64,000 bases of DNA from Klebsiella pneumoniae (GTDB taxonomy: Bacteria > Myxococcota_A > UBA9042), in NCBI GenBank assembly GCA_945889325.1, contig CAMDBH010000007.1, forward strand, positions 16,230-80,229. The letters are read 5' to 3'. The first letter of the stretch is position 1, and the number at the start of each line of letters is the position of its first letter. The notes under the pieces were generated by a model. The model worked only from the letters and a program-made list of their open reading frames with translations. It was not told the DNA's origin and did no database searches. This document shows, one piece after another, positions 38,601-45,328 of the stretch. A program made the position numbers and the translations under genes.

Positions 38601-41512
38601 TGCACCGTGTAAGTAATCAAATCACTGGGCTTAAAGCTGCCTGAACTCGAAGCCACCGTATCACTGAACAAACTGATGTTCGGCTGTGCCTGCACTTTGA
38701 TCGTAGAGATGATTTGCACCGGATTGGCCAATTCCGCGCCAGCAATCGTGCCGATCACGGTCAAATTGGTGCCATTGATGGTGCCCAGCTTCACTTTGGC
38801 GCTAAAAGTAATCTTGACCGTGGCGCCCGCGGGAATCGATGCCAAATTCCACAACACACTGTTGGTGCCCGCGTCAAAAGAGCCGCCGTTGTCGATGGCA
38901 GCGACGGAATCCAGATTTTTATCAACCGCTGCACTCACTTGTAGCGCACCTGATGCCAATTTGCCGGTATTGGTCAAAGTCGCCGTGTAAACCAAAGTAT
39001 CGCCCGGCTCGACATCGCCGCCGTTGGCATCAACGACCGTTAACACAGAACTTGTTAAATCTGGGCCACCTTGCACTGTCAGCGTCGGCGTTTGCACGTT
39101 GGTCGGCGGGTTGCCATCGCTTGGATTGATGGTAGCGAAGTTGAAAAATGTCGCGCCCGGCCCCGTCGTCAATTTAATTTTTGCTATAAAACTCAGGGTC
39201 TTGGTCGCGCCCGGTGCAACCGTCACGTTGAGCGCCTGCACCGTACCCGCGGCAAACTTGATTTCCGGGTCCGGCGAACTGACAAAGTCCAACTCCGCTG
39301 GCACCGAATCGGTCAAGCTGATCGTGCCCGGCCCAGGTCCAGAATTTTTCAAGGTAAACGTAAACAGCACGTCATCGCCCGGCAGCAGCGGCGTACCGAT
39401 CGACAGGTCGGCCGCAGTTTTGGTCGAAGTGGTAAAATCACTCAGCACGGTAACCGCAAAAGGCGTGGTATTATCGGTGCCTACCTGATTCGGGTCGTCG
39501 GTCTTGGTCGTCTTGGCGCCAATAGTTGCGGTGCCCTGCGCCGTGACGATGTGGCCGTTGAGCGGACTGATGCCAAGGGCGGTCAGTTGCGCCAGATTTT
39601 TCAGTGTCGCCTGAATCGTAAACGTGATTGTGGCATTGGCCGCAATCGGCGCTCCGTCAAAGCGCATTTGCCCACTGCCATTGGCACCACCGCCCAGCGT
39701 TGACTTGGAAGCACCTGGACCCACAGCAGAAACCAGCTGCACTTCCGGCGGCATATCCAGCACGACGGTATCGATCGTCACGATCGCGTTGGTGGTATTT
39801 TGAATGCTCAGCGTGTACGTCAGCGCACCACCCGGAGCCAATTTCGCTGGCGTTACCGTCAGTAACGGCGTTCCGATGACCGGCTGCACGATTTTCACAA
39901 CGCTCATCGCACTGTCCAGCGTCGACACACCCGGATTGTCCTTATAGGTGTACGTCAGCTTGGCGGTGGAATCGATTTCAGTCACGCCGGGAACCGCTTT
40001 GACTTTGACTTTAAAGCTGATTTTGCGCACCGATGTCAGGCCGAGCTGGGTAATTGACCCGAGAGAAAAACCGGCCTGTATCGGACTCTGACCGGCCACA
40101 TCGGGCACGGCCACGCCGCCGAGCGTTGTGGAGCCCGGCACGTAGTCTGTGCCCGGCGGGGCGAAAGCATCGAGTTTTAGTATGGAATTTTCCGCGTCCT
40201 GCGGCCCAGTGTTGGCGATATCCAGCGTGTAGGTGATCGTATCGCCGGGGGCTGCTTGTGCGACATTGGCGGAATAGGAATTGCTCGGTCCTTTGAAAAA
40301 CGGTGCAAGGCGATTGATTTGTAAAAGCGTGTAACCGTAGAGAAAAAGCTCGCCCGCACCACCAGCTGAACTGTCGTCGCCCATGTCCGTTTGCAGCACC
40401 CCATCGCCCGAAGAAATGAGAAAGTTCGCGGTCGTTTGCCCAGTTACCACAAGGCCTGATAGGTCAAACGTGTCCAAGTCCACGCCGGCCGCCGGCGTCG
40501 AATTCATGATGTTGTTGGCTTCATTGTTGCCGGCGCCGCCAGTCAACTTAGTGGTTCCGAATTGCACAAAATCTTCGCAGTGGAGACAAGCTGGTGAAAA
40601 AGCTGAGTTTAGACTTTGTTCCGGATTGCCCAGGTGCTTGTCGCCTTCCATCACGTGATAGCTAATTTGCGCTTGTGGCGGATTGCCGACAATAAAACCG
40701 CTCAAGGTGAAGGGCACTTGACCAAGGCTTGGCGCGGGGCCGCCGTTGGTAACGCCTTTTTCATCCAACAAGATGAAGCCGTCGTACAAGAACACGTCGC
40801 GCAGCGTGGTTTCGCTCGAAACCGTATCATAAACGACCACCAGTGACCACGACGCGTGGCGGGCTTGGCACGAAAGATCGCTGGCTTGGCAGCACACATC
40901 TTCCGGCGAATTGTTCCAGGTCGGTTGGCACGGATTGGCTGGGGTCGAAAATTTAATCGCCGCCACTTTGGCGTCGATACCGCCAACTGTATAAGACCCA
41001 TTCCAGTGATCGACACCAGGATGGGCCGACAGCAGGGCTGTGACGTCCGTATGGCAATAAAAATGCTTGCCTACACCGCCAACGTCGTTGAGTTCTTTGC
41101 AGACGCCGTCGGCGTTCAAGGTGGTCTGGAAACCGTCGGCCATGGTAAACACGGCCGTCGTGTCGACGCCGGCGTTGCTGGTTGATGCGCCCCAATACAC
41201 AAAAGCGGCTTTAATTTTGGCATCTACCGGCAGTTTTTGCGTCAGCTGAATTGAATCAGAACTTTGCGACAGCAACTTGTCGTTGAAGCGAAAGTCGACA
41301 AAATTGGTCACCAGCGAATTGCCGATCTGCACGCCGCGGCCATAGACCTGATACGGCGTGGTTTTCTCCGGATAGGTGTTGCCGAGCACAGTCGCATGCG
41401 CGCGCGAGGGCAGCGCCAACGCCCACAGGCCCAGCAAACACGCCAACGCACGCGCCGCAAATCCGCGAATACGCGTGTGATTTTGTCGCTGGTTGGCGTT
41501 TGGCCTAAACAA
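26648..41512 (-). CDS. Giant DUF11-repeat surface protein with C-terminal outer-membrane barrel
   Basis: About 4950 residues. From TTG 41512 (GGAAG upstream) the chain opens with a signal peptide ending SRAHA; TTG 41683 is another possible start. Domains in order: an N-terminal surface domain (AFVYWGAS) to about base 40310; some 17 DUF11-type repeats (pattern PGD-x-x-x-YT-x-x-x-x-NTG) to about 33430; SdrD-B/carboxypeptidase-like folds (GTLFEDVGAENG, KVFCDANGDGVQQEGEDG); a Lys/Val/Pro-rich segment (31140-30890); an OmpA-like segment (about 30430-30130); an Ig-like domain; and from about 29470 a strand-rich region ending FVRMIGMY, typical of an outer-membrane barrel. It is likely anchored by its own barrel. 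The frame is open throughout, so it is not a decayed gene. Confidence 0.85.
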   Translation of the reverse strand: MFRPNANQRQNHTRIRGFAARALACLLGLWALALPSRAHATVLGNTYPEKTTPYQVYGRGVQIGNSLVTNFVDFRFNDKLLSQSSDSIQLTQKLPVDAKIKAAFVYWGASTSNAGVDTTAVFTMADGFQTTLNADGVCKELNDVGGVGKHFYCHTDVTALLSAHPGVDHWNGSYTVGGIDAKVAAIKFSTPANPCQPTWNNSPEDVCCQASDLSCQARHASWSLVVVYDTVSSETTLRDVFLYDGFILLDEKGVTNGGPAPSLGQVPFTLSGFIVGNPPQAQISYHVMEGDKHLGNPEQSLNSAFSPACLHCEDFVQFGTTKLTGGAGNNEANNIMNSTPAAGVDLDTFDLSGLVVTGQTTANFLISSGDGVLQTDMGDDSSAGGAGELFLYGYTLLQINRLAPFFKGPSNSYSANVAQAAPGDTITYTLDIANTGPQDAENSILKLDAFAPPGTDYVPGSTTLGGVAVPDVAGQSPIQAGFSLGSITQLGLTSVRKISFKVKVKAVPGVTEIDSTAKLTYTYKDNPGVSTLDSAMSVVKIVQPVIGTPLLTVTPAKLAPGGALTYTLSIQNTTNAIVTIDTVVLDMPPEVQLVSAVGPGASKSTLGGGANGSGQMRFDGAPIAANATITFTIQATLKNLAQLTALGISPLNGHIVTAQGTATIGAKTTKTDDPNQVGTDNTTPFAVTVLSDFTTSTKTAADLSIGTPLLPGDDVLFTFTLKNSGPGPGTISLTDSVPAELDFVSSPDPEIKFAAGTVQALNVTVAPGATKTLSFIAKIKLTTGPGATFFNFATINPSDGNPPTNVQTPTLTVQGGPDLTSSVLTVVDANGGDVEPGDTLVYTATLTNTGKLASGALQVSAAVDKNLDSVAAIDNGGSFDAGTNSVLWNLASIPAGATVKITFSAKVKLGTINGTNLTVIGTIAGAELANPVQIISTIKVQAQPNISLFSDTVASSSGSFKPSDLITYTVQLQNTGNGAVTNGVLTTTVDPLIALESASNGGVINGQTITWKFANLLKGDPLQSLAFQGKLAASVAQGKTVSNQLTLTGDGLAAPALSDDPAKPGKTDPTVFSVLSAPDMSGTTKKYVDLNGGIVQGGDQIEYRIQLKNTGNGPASNVVVTDVLALALTNVIVINGTFNAVNRTVTWNAVAGVAPGETPAELVLSAVIDKATPSGTIVNNQAKFTFSETPGSGVTNTTSFSVQNLPDFGLSLKAVSAPVITAGGQVSYTLTIVNSGNAPGTGIVVSDQLPKEIENVQAPGGAIDATGKVTWNVGAMAAGATKALTVSGSLKKPLDKGSKVCNQALITASENPTPSQTSPPGVAPKQGGEPTCFDVDSAVKLVLTKDVFDVATGKQINQATIKPNVGLRYSLKVKNTGSAVAKNVAVTDSVPPELTNIVPLDGGVFDAAQKKIVWPLAVLSTGINDELVVRFEAKIAVGLDNGVPISNQAQVIFEGNATPTKSDDPTTIAIGDATIVSIASSVDFSKASLTAVDLNGGLAQPGDLFEFTLTLQNDGDGTGKNVTINLPIDARLIAQPPFSDGAVLAGGVLTWKLGNMAPTDAKTLKFKVALIKPQIDGAVILEQAQISATGFGVPVLSDANLATAIKEATQIAVSAKANFSTSSMTYVDVNGGAIEPGDEVFIKLTVRNTGDAIAQNLLLQALLQAGTLSDILPLDGGQNLADKVTWTLPSLLLSPLGDQTVTFKAKIAANVADGVKITVIGQVPTIAPLSVVLTVVSKPKLDTSTVVAEDETGWLGKVNQVAPGHVVRVEVTVKNTGKAAADNVVVSVPLPTKLSKIQIVTPGGVANGQTAQWTLPLLAAGGSVTVVLKATVAADGLDGEVLPITASLAVAALPLPVALKGPTLIIALRPIIKLIKTFEDLTGNHLFPGDGLRFAVTASNVGNAPATALQITDAVQAGLTGLTTDNSGKVAGNIATWTLPTLAVGQAVTVNVQGKVAANAFNGSAIVNTAQAKAQNSEPATSNTVTAKISYPTLAVAVTLTPEAPAKSPIQPGDSVAMQVVVTDNSPENASNVTVLAPIDTNAFDIVTLGGGQYDSTAKIVKWTVKDNAALANIPAGASVGLTVGLRVKATAKNGSNASASATAREGETNLAYDGNVVQMPIVSVPQLAIKKTVIDLNGFAAGGKVHPLDTLRYQIEIGVSGNAAAQDVVVQDVLDAGVDLVAVGQNGSGGAGTVSWNSTSTPGLQTIMPGKPLTLQLDVRVKAAVGDGTKIANQAQVQASGLTDKTPSDDPSTPALNDPTIVTVRVASALAASTKTVKDDNGAALQTGDTVTWRMTLIATSAQSLTGTRVFDTIPAGMDYVPGSTTLNGNKVADVGGSSPLLSGVAVSSNGQPNGVLAAGTDQAAIVTFQTRLRAGVPEGTIVSNTATAQADNVGPTQIGPAELPVGKGASLRSFQKTAQLVDANHNGQADVGEEILYTLAVKNTGIGTAENVIVDDAVPKNAKYIGSSTEVDGKLMTDAADTDAATFVAADNSVHLQLGSIGPGESKKIALRVQIAVGPTVSNQAIVKAKGMSDEPSDQDGDDGNGNQPTVTQVGIPARLLQVVKTVQDENGGSVKPGDWLRYTLVVQNLGGLAALGSVVTDNLPKGLVIPPALGPGSGNPNDLLAPPNASINLLPGQNGQTTLTIGKIDIQPGETQTVQLRVKLMDNLTDGAVICNNARADVDNVGASAKAACVTIGAMIGEGVVSGTLFEDVGAENGVFDADKDLTFAGFQVAILPPVGVEGPALTAIADDKGHYSIAHVAGSLRRLRILSANGAVFVDAPFDPAQSAAVVGGKLDVALKPTGRVYDARTGTPVANVHVFLRYDAADPIAPNQNVPDDALLVGQQGQRTDASGAYEFSPAKGRAYRIEVAATTNGYAFPPLLRGPEPELALLDAFGFVVPEALPVIGKALPRYLTRFSLQGGATTGKGDSGAGDSAASPRHNHLPVDSLADAIHITVQLSKSQAQIGELLYATVLVQNHSTAALAADMLTGQGGTELRTLLPSGINVVPGTAQLMMRSKPGGADNKLPLAPLQAPVLSVKRISPTTNKPVGLDLPAGGELTFRAQVIVTPMAKVGALLDVLAQLFDLGGGALSPRGTAQLLVKDDPLFDRGLVLGKVFCDANGDGVQQEGEDGLPGARIYVDSGYFATSDMYGRLHFINLTPGNHLFKLDVDTLAPGSTVVDDDKQVLYFTPGSNLGLHFGVKCALETTGPTRIERAPHVTETPQPPGPGVVQIDADAPKLDLSIDGKKLAPRFVRAQLALVEGRPTQLATDVSSVALTADTQLNVWIDKAGSFDRWALEVRELGEGGHLGPIVLEQAQTGEIPAKAQLKPTSDGKSALRTLPEGKRYQLRVRGETAYGARAWSAPMAFEIRHEVKDIHEKAFTSPKRPPRLLLNGVGFLLDAVGRTSARVARPDDGRLLLSLRAPDGSGRDEYMTLPRGANASILAPPKNEPVPEPPKALEAPKVVEAPKVVEVPKVGEAPKVVAPPKVVEPAKVVEAPKVVEAPKVVEAPKVVAPPKAVEAPKVVELPKAPPAPKLPGRVAVALKGTLETGLTIGGVALQPQFKNVLLSGPTMAIPLSDGKILGSVILTTGGLPPETQSAAIVLVDATGKTRAYTEIGKYIPPTFKWNPSGARDLTPGKYGLALEVLVQDGDHLAGWRTVPVAVELAAGGLGLLPLGDPDRHTRATLFDANGAPTDNTLEGLQKTAVAVKAQKDIAVVTIHDGGPGDAQKRTELAADQVRAALLGFGAPADRLLVFGVGNQVADFKGNREVLGPHRIEVRYRALNTGSLSGGSTKRFDTPAGLWIDDKSIAGASDKLPAKVDVRQGEATRVVLQKADGTASVWQRVFANPPSGEAQPKSPQGSTGDWSDFGADVLDAVAAQNKAFEAAAELPAATKPADAGKPAALAPTATASADDNAAVQAAELQVYLPKAGLELGATQLPVRGRTLPGNKLTIQGQEIPVASDGSFYTLLTLPNGKSKLELTATDAAGNKAVIERALAVKERSMFLLAIADTSVSQINAHLKETEQFGGYQTGKVQLFGRGAVYAKGRIAGEFLGLKDLQFTAHLDTAKDANLTDFATNLLDPTRFYPVYGDSGGLVQDAQSRGKMYILVEADRTKFLLGNLKANIQGIELLRYSRALYGVQLDATRAFGKEFETRVQGFVASPDKAIVKRTDVLRGTGGSLYYLSARDLVDGSEQVNLIIRDRISGLELARLPQTRNVDYTVDPFQGRIVFKSPVSSAADAGLLLSQNGLPGQANLWTGHPIFVEAVYEARGVVSTDQASFGVQLQEKMLGGKISVGAAYVQEGRDGAPKYQLAGADVKFKIAKSSQATVEYAYSQSRDTMLSVSDDGGLSFGTPNYATSIYSNGAPVSGQAVKIATEIDLRDVVGLPEGVTSSDAPSPGRIRAHYQWMQAGFQSGGSVAQQGQQKIGLDALLNVHTGNTLNLRYDGILSDGPVSQFTGPGLGGLWGTSPTNTSLNPATASSGSFSAYNQQTIALQDSQKLDARWTLLGGATYAYGMDSAGLGHKNTTVGAGAAYRATEHLTLRADQQAILFGDPQQFRSSADHLMSTVGLDYKLNKTLALTLTEKLGWGGQNATAAGIRTELDKDTNAYVQQRLEDTYQTGRLASATVVGAESRYGADKLSRAYGEYQIDALNTGAMNRAVMGVGKRFEIMKGVNIDAGYERQQTFSGAAGPGSRDALSLGGEWLRNEWLKFTTRQEVRMDQGDPNQGGLRKLQVLSLNNGQAGITKELTLFGRANYMRTQNQTTDQLEAEALEATAGAAFRPLRTNWLNVVGKYSHLIEMRPSNLNTGVQDRAIKDIFSIEPIAELPYRLQLSEKVAWRRVTDTLVGTGVDTPATTSDTVLWINRLGWHAMDNWDIFAEYRMLTTLLTHDAQQGVLFETAYTFAKAMRVGLGYNFTRFVETPAGDIRQTTDLGGFFVRMIGMY
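30890..31140 (-). repeat. KVVEAP-type repeat segment inside the giant protein
   Basis: About 80 residues made of near-copies of APKVVE, with variants such as APPKVVEPAK, followed by LPKAPPAPK. A stiff Pro/Lys spacer of this kind is common in TonB-like and other envelope-spanning proteins. It separates the repeat ectodomain from the OmpA-like and barrel parts. Confidence 0.8.
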
Positions 41513-41667
41513 GTTCCACTTCCACCGCGTCAAAAAGCACACTGTTGCACACGCATTTAACGCGGCGATCGCACACGGTAGATCAATTTGTCGCTGCGCG
41601 CTACTGGCAACGACACCGGATTGCTCTTGCACACGAATTGGCGGTTGGCCACGCCCAGAAACTGTAG

Positions 41668-43431
41668 CTAAAACGGATTCCAAAGCGGCAAACTGTTGCG
41701 GGCCAAGGCCGCAGCCGAGCTGCCCCCCACACCGCCAAACAGCATCACGTAGCCGGTCGCCAGCGGAATCGCGTTACCGAACGTGCGGTTGCCGTCTGGC
41801 ATGGCGTTGTCGACCGGCCGCACGGCGATGAGTTTGTTGGCGTCGTCGAAGGCCACAACCTCCGCGGAACTCAGCGGACTTGTCACCGATGCGCTGCCGC
41901 CCGCGACCAACACCTGACCCAGCCCAGGACCGTTGGTGACGGCTGTGACCAGCGGTGCGCCGCGGGGGGTGTTCAATTGCACCGGGGCGCCCGTGATAAA
42001 CTCACCGCTGATATCATAGATATCGATGCGTGCCGACGGTTTGGTTTTGGCGCTGTCGCCAAAGCCGCCGACGATATAAACATAGTTGTACGCGGGTCGC
42101 GTGATCTTGGCGTCGGTGTACGCCGGCCGCGAAACGAACACGGCACCGGGCAGAATGCGCGGCGCTTTGTCCGGCAATTCCAAGATAATCGGCTGACATT
42201 TGTCCGCTAGCACCCGCGGACCGTCGGCGGGACCTTTGGGATTGGCCAAGGGGCAGAGCTCCAAATCTTCCGGGTCGATGTTGGCGCTGGAGACTTTGGT
42301 GCCAGTAAACTGAATGACTTCAATACTATCCAGCGGCCCTGCGGCATTTTCACCGCCGATCAGCATGGCAAAACCGCTGCCTTGGCCGGGCAAACGCACC
42401 GCCGCATGGTTCCAGCGCGACGTGCTCAAGCGACCTTGGGCCAAATTGCCGGACACCGGATGCCAGACCTCCCACGTGTTGGACGCGCACGCGCCATCGT
42501 CGCTCAAATCGTCGTCTTTGCAGGGCCCTGCGTCTAAACCGCCCAGAATTAAAAAGTAATCCTGATTGGCGAACATTTGAATCACCGTCGGCTGCGCGCG
42601 GGCAAAGCGCAAATTGGCGTTGGTCGCGGCGCTGGTCACAAAACCATCGGCCGTTGGGTTGTAAAATTCAATGGTGTCCGAAAATTTCGCTTCGCCACCT
42701 TCCATTGTGTAACCGCCGACCACCACGACCGATGTTGCGCCAGAAGCCGCGGTGGCAAACGCGCGCGGCTTGGCCAAAATGACCGGCGCGCCCTGCGAAT
42801 TGTTCATCTTGGTCACGGTACGCGAATCGGGATCGAACAGATCGACACTATCGGTAAACGTTTGGAAGTTCTTGACGTCAAATGCCGATTTCGCATCCTT
42901 TTTGAGGGCACCGCCGCCCATGAACATCACCCTGCCGTCGGGCAGCGTCGCGGTCATGCCGGCGATGCGGGCTTCGGTCAAGGCAGCCTTGAGATGATTT
43001 TCATCTTCCGCCGGGGAAAATTTATTGGTTCTAGTCACATAAGCCCGGCGCTGCAGAGGCGCTGCGTCGCTTTTGTTGATGTCCAGCGGCATGCACAGGC
43101 CGCGACCGATCAGCGCCGCCGGTTGGTTGTCGGCGTTGGCAGAATACATGTCCACGCGCACTTGCAGTTTGGTGCCAAACGGCATTTTGGGCAGGGTGAT
43201 GTCCATGCCCGGTGTGAACGGCTGGATGGCGTAATCAGAATTTTCAGGGATATCACGACCTTCCGCAATAAGAGAAATAAACGCGGCTTCCGGCTGGGTA
43301 AATGGGCCGTCGTCTTTGGGGCTATCGATGAACAAGCCGAGCAGGCTCGTCGGCGCCACTTCCGGCCGCGTGCAGCCCGCGGCAAAGCTCAGACCCAGCG
43401 GCAGCAAAATCTTGCTAAATTTCAACAACAT
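41668..43431 (-). CDS. Lipoprotein with kelch-like beta-propeller repeats
   Basis: 587 residues. ATG 43431 opens a signal peptide with the lipobox FAAGC (C20). Seven kelch-like strands ending in double glycine are visible: MFMGGGAL, VVVGGYTMEGGE, FLILGGLDAGP, MLIGGENAAGP, YIVGGFGDS, LVAGGSASV and MLFGGVGGSS. Kelch propellers usually bind proteins or sugars. The gene ends 155 bases before the giant protein start and follows the PEGA protein gene on the same strand. Function is unknown; a role as accessory to the giant surface protein is inference from position. Confidence 0.75.
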   Translation of the reverse strand: MLLKFSKILLPLGLSFAAGCTRPEVAPTSLLGLFIDSPKDDGPFTQPEAAFISLIAEGRDIPENSDYAIQPFTPGMDITLPKMPFGTKLQVRVDMYSANADNQPAALIGRGLCMPLDINKSDAAPLQRRAYVTRTNKFSPAEDENHLKAALTEARIAGMTATLPDGRVMFMGGGALKKDAKSAFDVKNFQTFTDSVDLFDPDSRTVTKMNNSQGAPVILAKPRAFATAASGATSVVVVGGYTMEGGEAKFSDTIEFYNPTADGFVTSAATNANLRFARAQPTVIQMFANQDYFLILGGLDAGPCKDDDLSDDGACASNTWEVWHPVSGNLAQGRLSTSRWNHAAVRLPGQGSGFAMLIGGENAAGPLDSIEVIQFTGTKVSSANIDPEDLELCPLANPKGPADGPRVLADKCQPIILELPDKAPRILPGAVFVSRPAYTDAKITRPAYNYVYIVGGFGDSAKTKPSARIDIYDISGEFITGAPVQLNTPRGAPLVTAVTNGPGLGQVLVAGGSASVTSPLSSAEVVAFDDANKLIAVRPVDNAMPDGNRTFGNAIPLATGYVMLFGGVGGSSAAALARNSLPLWNPF

Positions 43432-43463
43432 GACAGCACTCCGTTGGCAGACGAGCGGGCAGA

Positions 43464-45203
43464 TTACGGGGAGACGCGGGCGTCGACTTGAAATCCGGTG
43501 GCGGGCAGGGGCGGACGCGCGGCAAAGTAAATGCCCGTTCCCGCGCCCGCGACGGCCATACCCACGAGGGTCCAAAACCACCAAGCCTTGTAAAACGGCG
43601 GCTTATTGGTGTCTTCCTGCTCAATCAAGCCGGCATACGGATCGTTGGCTGGGTCGTTTTTCGGTTCCAGTTTTGGCTCAACCTTGACCTTGGGCTCGAC
43701 CTTTGGCTCAACTTTGGGTTCGACCTTCGGCTCAACTCTGGGCTCAACTTTGGGTTCGACCTTGGGTTCAACTTTGGGCTCAACTTTGGGTTCAACCTTC
43801 GGCTCAACTTTAGGTATTACCTTTGGTTTGACGAGATCATCGTCGTCATCACCCTTGGGCGCCACCACCTCAGGTGCTTCAGCGACTTCGACGGGTTTGC
43901 CGTAAACTGTCGGGATATCCTTAACTTCTTTGGCGTCACTGCAGCCATTGAGCACTGCACGCACGCGGCCTTCTGCGTCCAGCGTTTTCATCTGCAGATC
44001 GCTCAAACCCGGCGAATAGTCAATCTTTTCCACCGCGCACAGTTTTTTGAGCTTGGCGTTAAACAAGTACATGTGCAGTTCTAGCGTGCGCGGCGACTTG
44101 TTGACTACACCGAACAACAAATAGTTGGCCCGAACTTGTTTTGCAAATAAATACGCGGTGTTGCGAAACATTTTGTCGCCGAATTTGCCGGTAGCCGCAA
44201 AACCCTTGATGTCATCGGGTGACACGCCGAGTTCAATTTCACCGCCCGGCGCTTCATCCATGGTCAATTTCGCTGAAATTGACCCGGCTTTGCCTTTAGC
44301 AACAAAGAGTTGGCCCCAAGGCAGCGCGCCCGCTTTGCGCACTTGCACGTAGTGCGTGCCGGGCGCCAATTCCTTGATCTGCGCCGGCGCTGGGCCGACT
44401 TTGACGCCATCGACGTAGACATCGGCTTCTTTTTGGTTGCAGTCCACGCTCAGATCGGTGGGGGCTTTTTCTGAAAGTGCAATGCGCACCGAAGTGACAA
44501 TTCCCTGCAATTGTTTATTGGTTTTGCGGGCATCGACGACAAATGTCGGCTGGATCGTCAGCGCTTTGGTCACCCAATCGCGGGCGCCTTTTTCGTCTTT
44601 GTTGAGCAGTGAGGCAGCACCACCTTGGGCGTAGACGTCGACTAGTTTTGTAAAATCGACCAGTTCGACAAAATTGTCCTCATACAGCTGCGCCGCTTTG
44701 TGCAAAAGTTTGAGCACATCGCCGGTGTCCTCGCCTTCCTCCAGCATCTGGCGCGCGTTAACGGCAATTGTATCAGCGCGATCCAAGCTTTTGCTGGCCG
44801 CCGTCGGGGCGCGGGTCACCGCAACTTTTTGCACGGGGCCAAGTGGCTTGCCTGTTTCTATGGCTTTTGCCGGCACAACCAGCACAGATCCGCCGGCATC
44901 GAGCATCTGGCGCAAATATTCTTCAATCCGCGCCATGGCCAACGTGCCGACTTCACCGCGACGGACAAACGGCACCACGCCCAAACCCGGCTTTTCCTCC
45001 TGCGCGTGGGCGACGCCAAAATCGCGACCGAGAAATTCAATCGGCAGCGTCAAAGAAGTGACAACAAACGCCAGCAACACGATCAGCGCAACCGGCGCGA
45101 GCGCTTGGGCCCTAGCGGAACAATGGCTTGTAAACACGGACAATATTTGCGGCGGCCAGGTCGGCAGCGCAGTTCGGGCCGGGCTGGAATGTGGGGAACC
45201 CAT
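43464..45203 (-). CDS. PEGA-domain membrane protein with KVEP-repeat stalk
   Basis: About 579 residues. GGAGG overlaps the first ATG (45215), so GTG 45209 or ATG 45203 is better spaced; I used the latter. A hydrophobic stretch near the start (VALIVLLAFVVTSL) is followed by VAHAQEE, a likely signal cleavage. A helical repeat part follows, with a PEGA domain near the middle (DVYVDGVKVGPAPAQ, then APGTHYVQVRKAG). Near the C-terminus lie about eleven KVEP units, then one membrane helix (WWFWTLVGMAVAGAGTGIYF) and a short tail. PEGA domains are extracytoplasmic and often bind the wall or S-layer. Confidence 0.75.
   Translation of the reverse strand: MGSPHSSPARTALPTWPPQILSVFTSHCSARAQALAPVALIVLLAFVVTSLTLPIEFLGRDFGVAHAQEEKPGLGVVPFVRRGEVGTLAMARIEEYLRQMLDAGGSVLVVPAKAIETGKPLGPVQKVAVTRAPTAASKSLDRADTIAVNARQMLEEGEDTGDVLKLLHKAAQLYEDNFVELVDFTKLVDVYAQGGAASLLNKDEKGARDWVTKALTIQPTFVVDARKTNKQLQGIVTSVRIALSEKAPTDLSVDCNQKEADVYVDGVKVGPAPAQIKELAPGTHYVQVRKAGALPWGQLFVAKGKAGSISAKLTMDEAPGGEIELGVSPDDIKGFAATGKFGDKMFRNTAYLFAKQVRANYLLFGVVNKSPRTLELHMYLFNAKLKKLCAVEKIDYSPGLSDLQMKTLDAEGRVRAVLNGCSDAKEVKDIPTVYGKPVEVAEAPEVVAPKGDDDDDLVKPKVIPKVEPKVEPKVEPKVEPKVEPKVEPRVEPKVEPKVEPKVEPKVKVEPKLEPKNDPANDPYAGLIEQEDTNKPPFYKAWWFWTLVGMAVAGAGTGIYFAARPPLPATGFQVDARVSP
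43676..43818 (-). repeat. Tandem KVEP repeats
   Basis: A 12-base unit encoding Lys-Val-Glu-Pro is repeated about eleven times with synonymous drift and one Arg-for-Lys change. Such low-complexity stalks vary in length between strains by slippage. The unit resembles the KVVEAP segment of the giant protein. Confidence 0.85.
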
Positions 45204-45328
45204 TTGCACTTGCATCCTCCAAAATATCGGACACGCGGACGGCTCAGGGGGCCGTTTAGGGCGCGCGCGCGGCACAGTTTGCATCAATTCGCGAAGAGAT
45301 CCAAATCGCAGCACTTGTTTGTACACAA

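Noticed and set aside
37439..38644. Long plus-strand frames opposite the giant gene (also 32525-33379 and 30666-31367)
   Set aside because: They mirror the repeat-rich minus-strand coding sequence, have no family features or ribosome-binding sites, and are codon-bias shadows.
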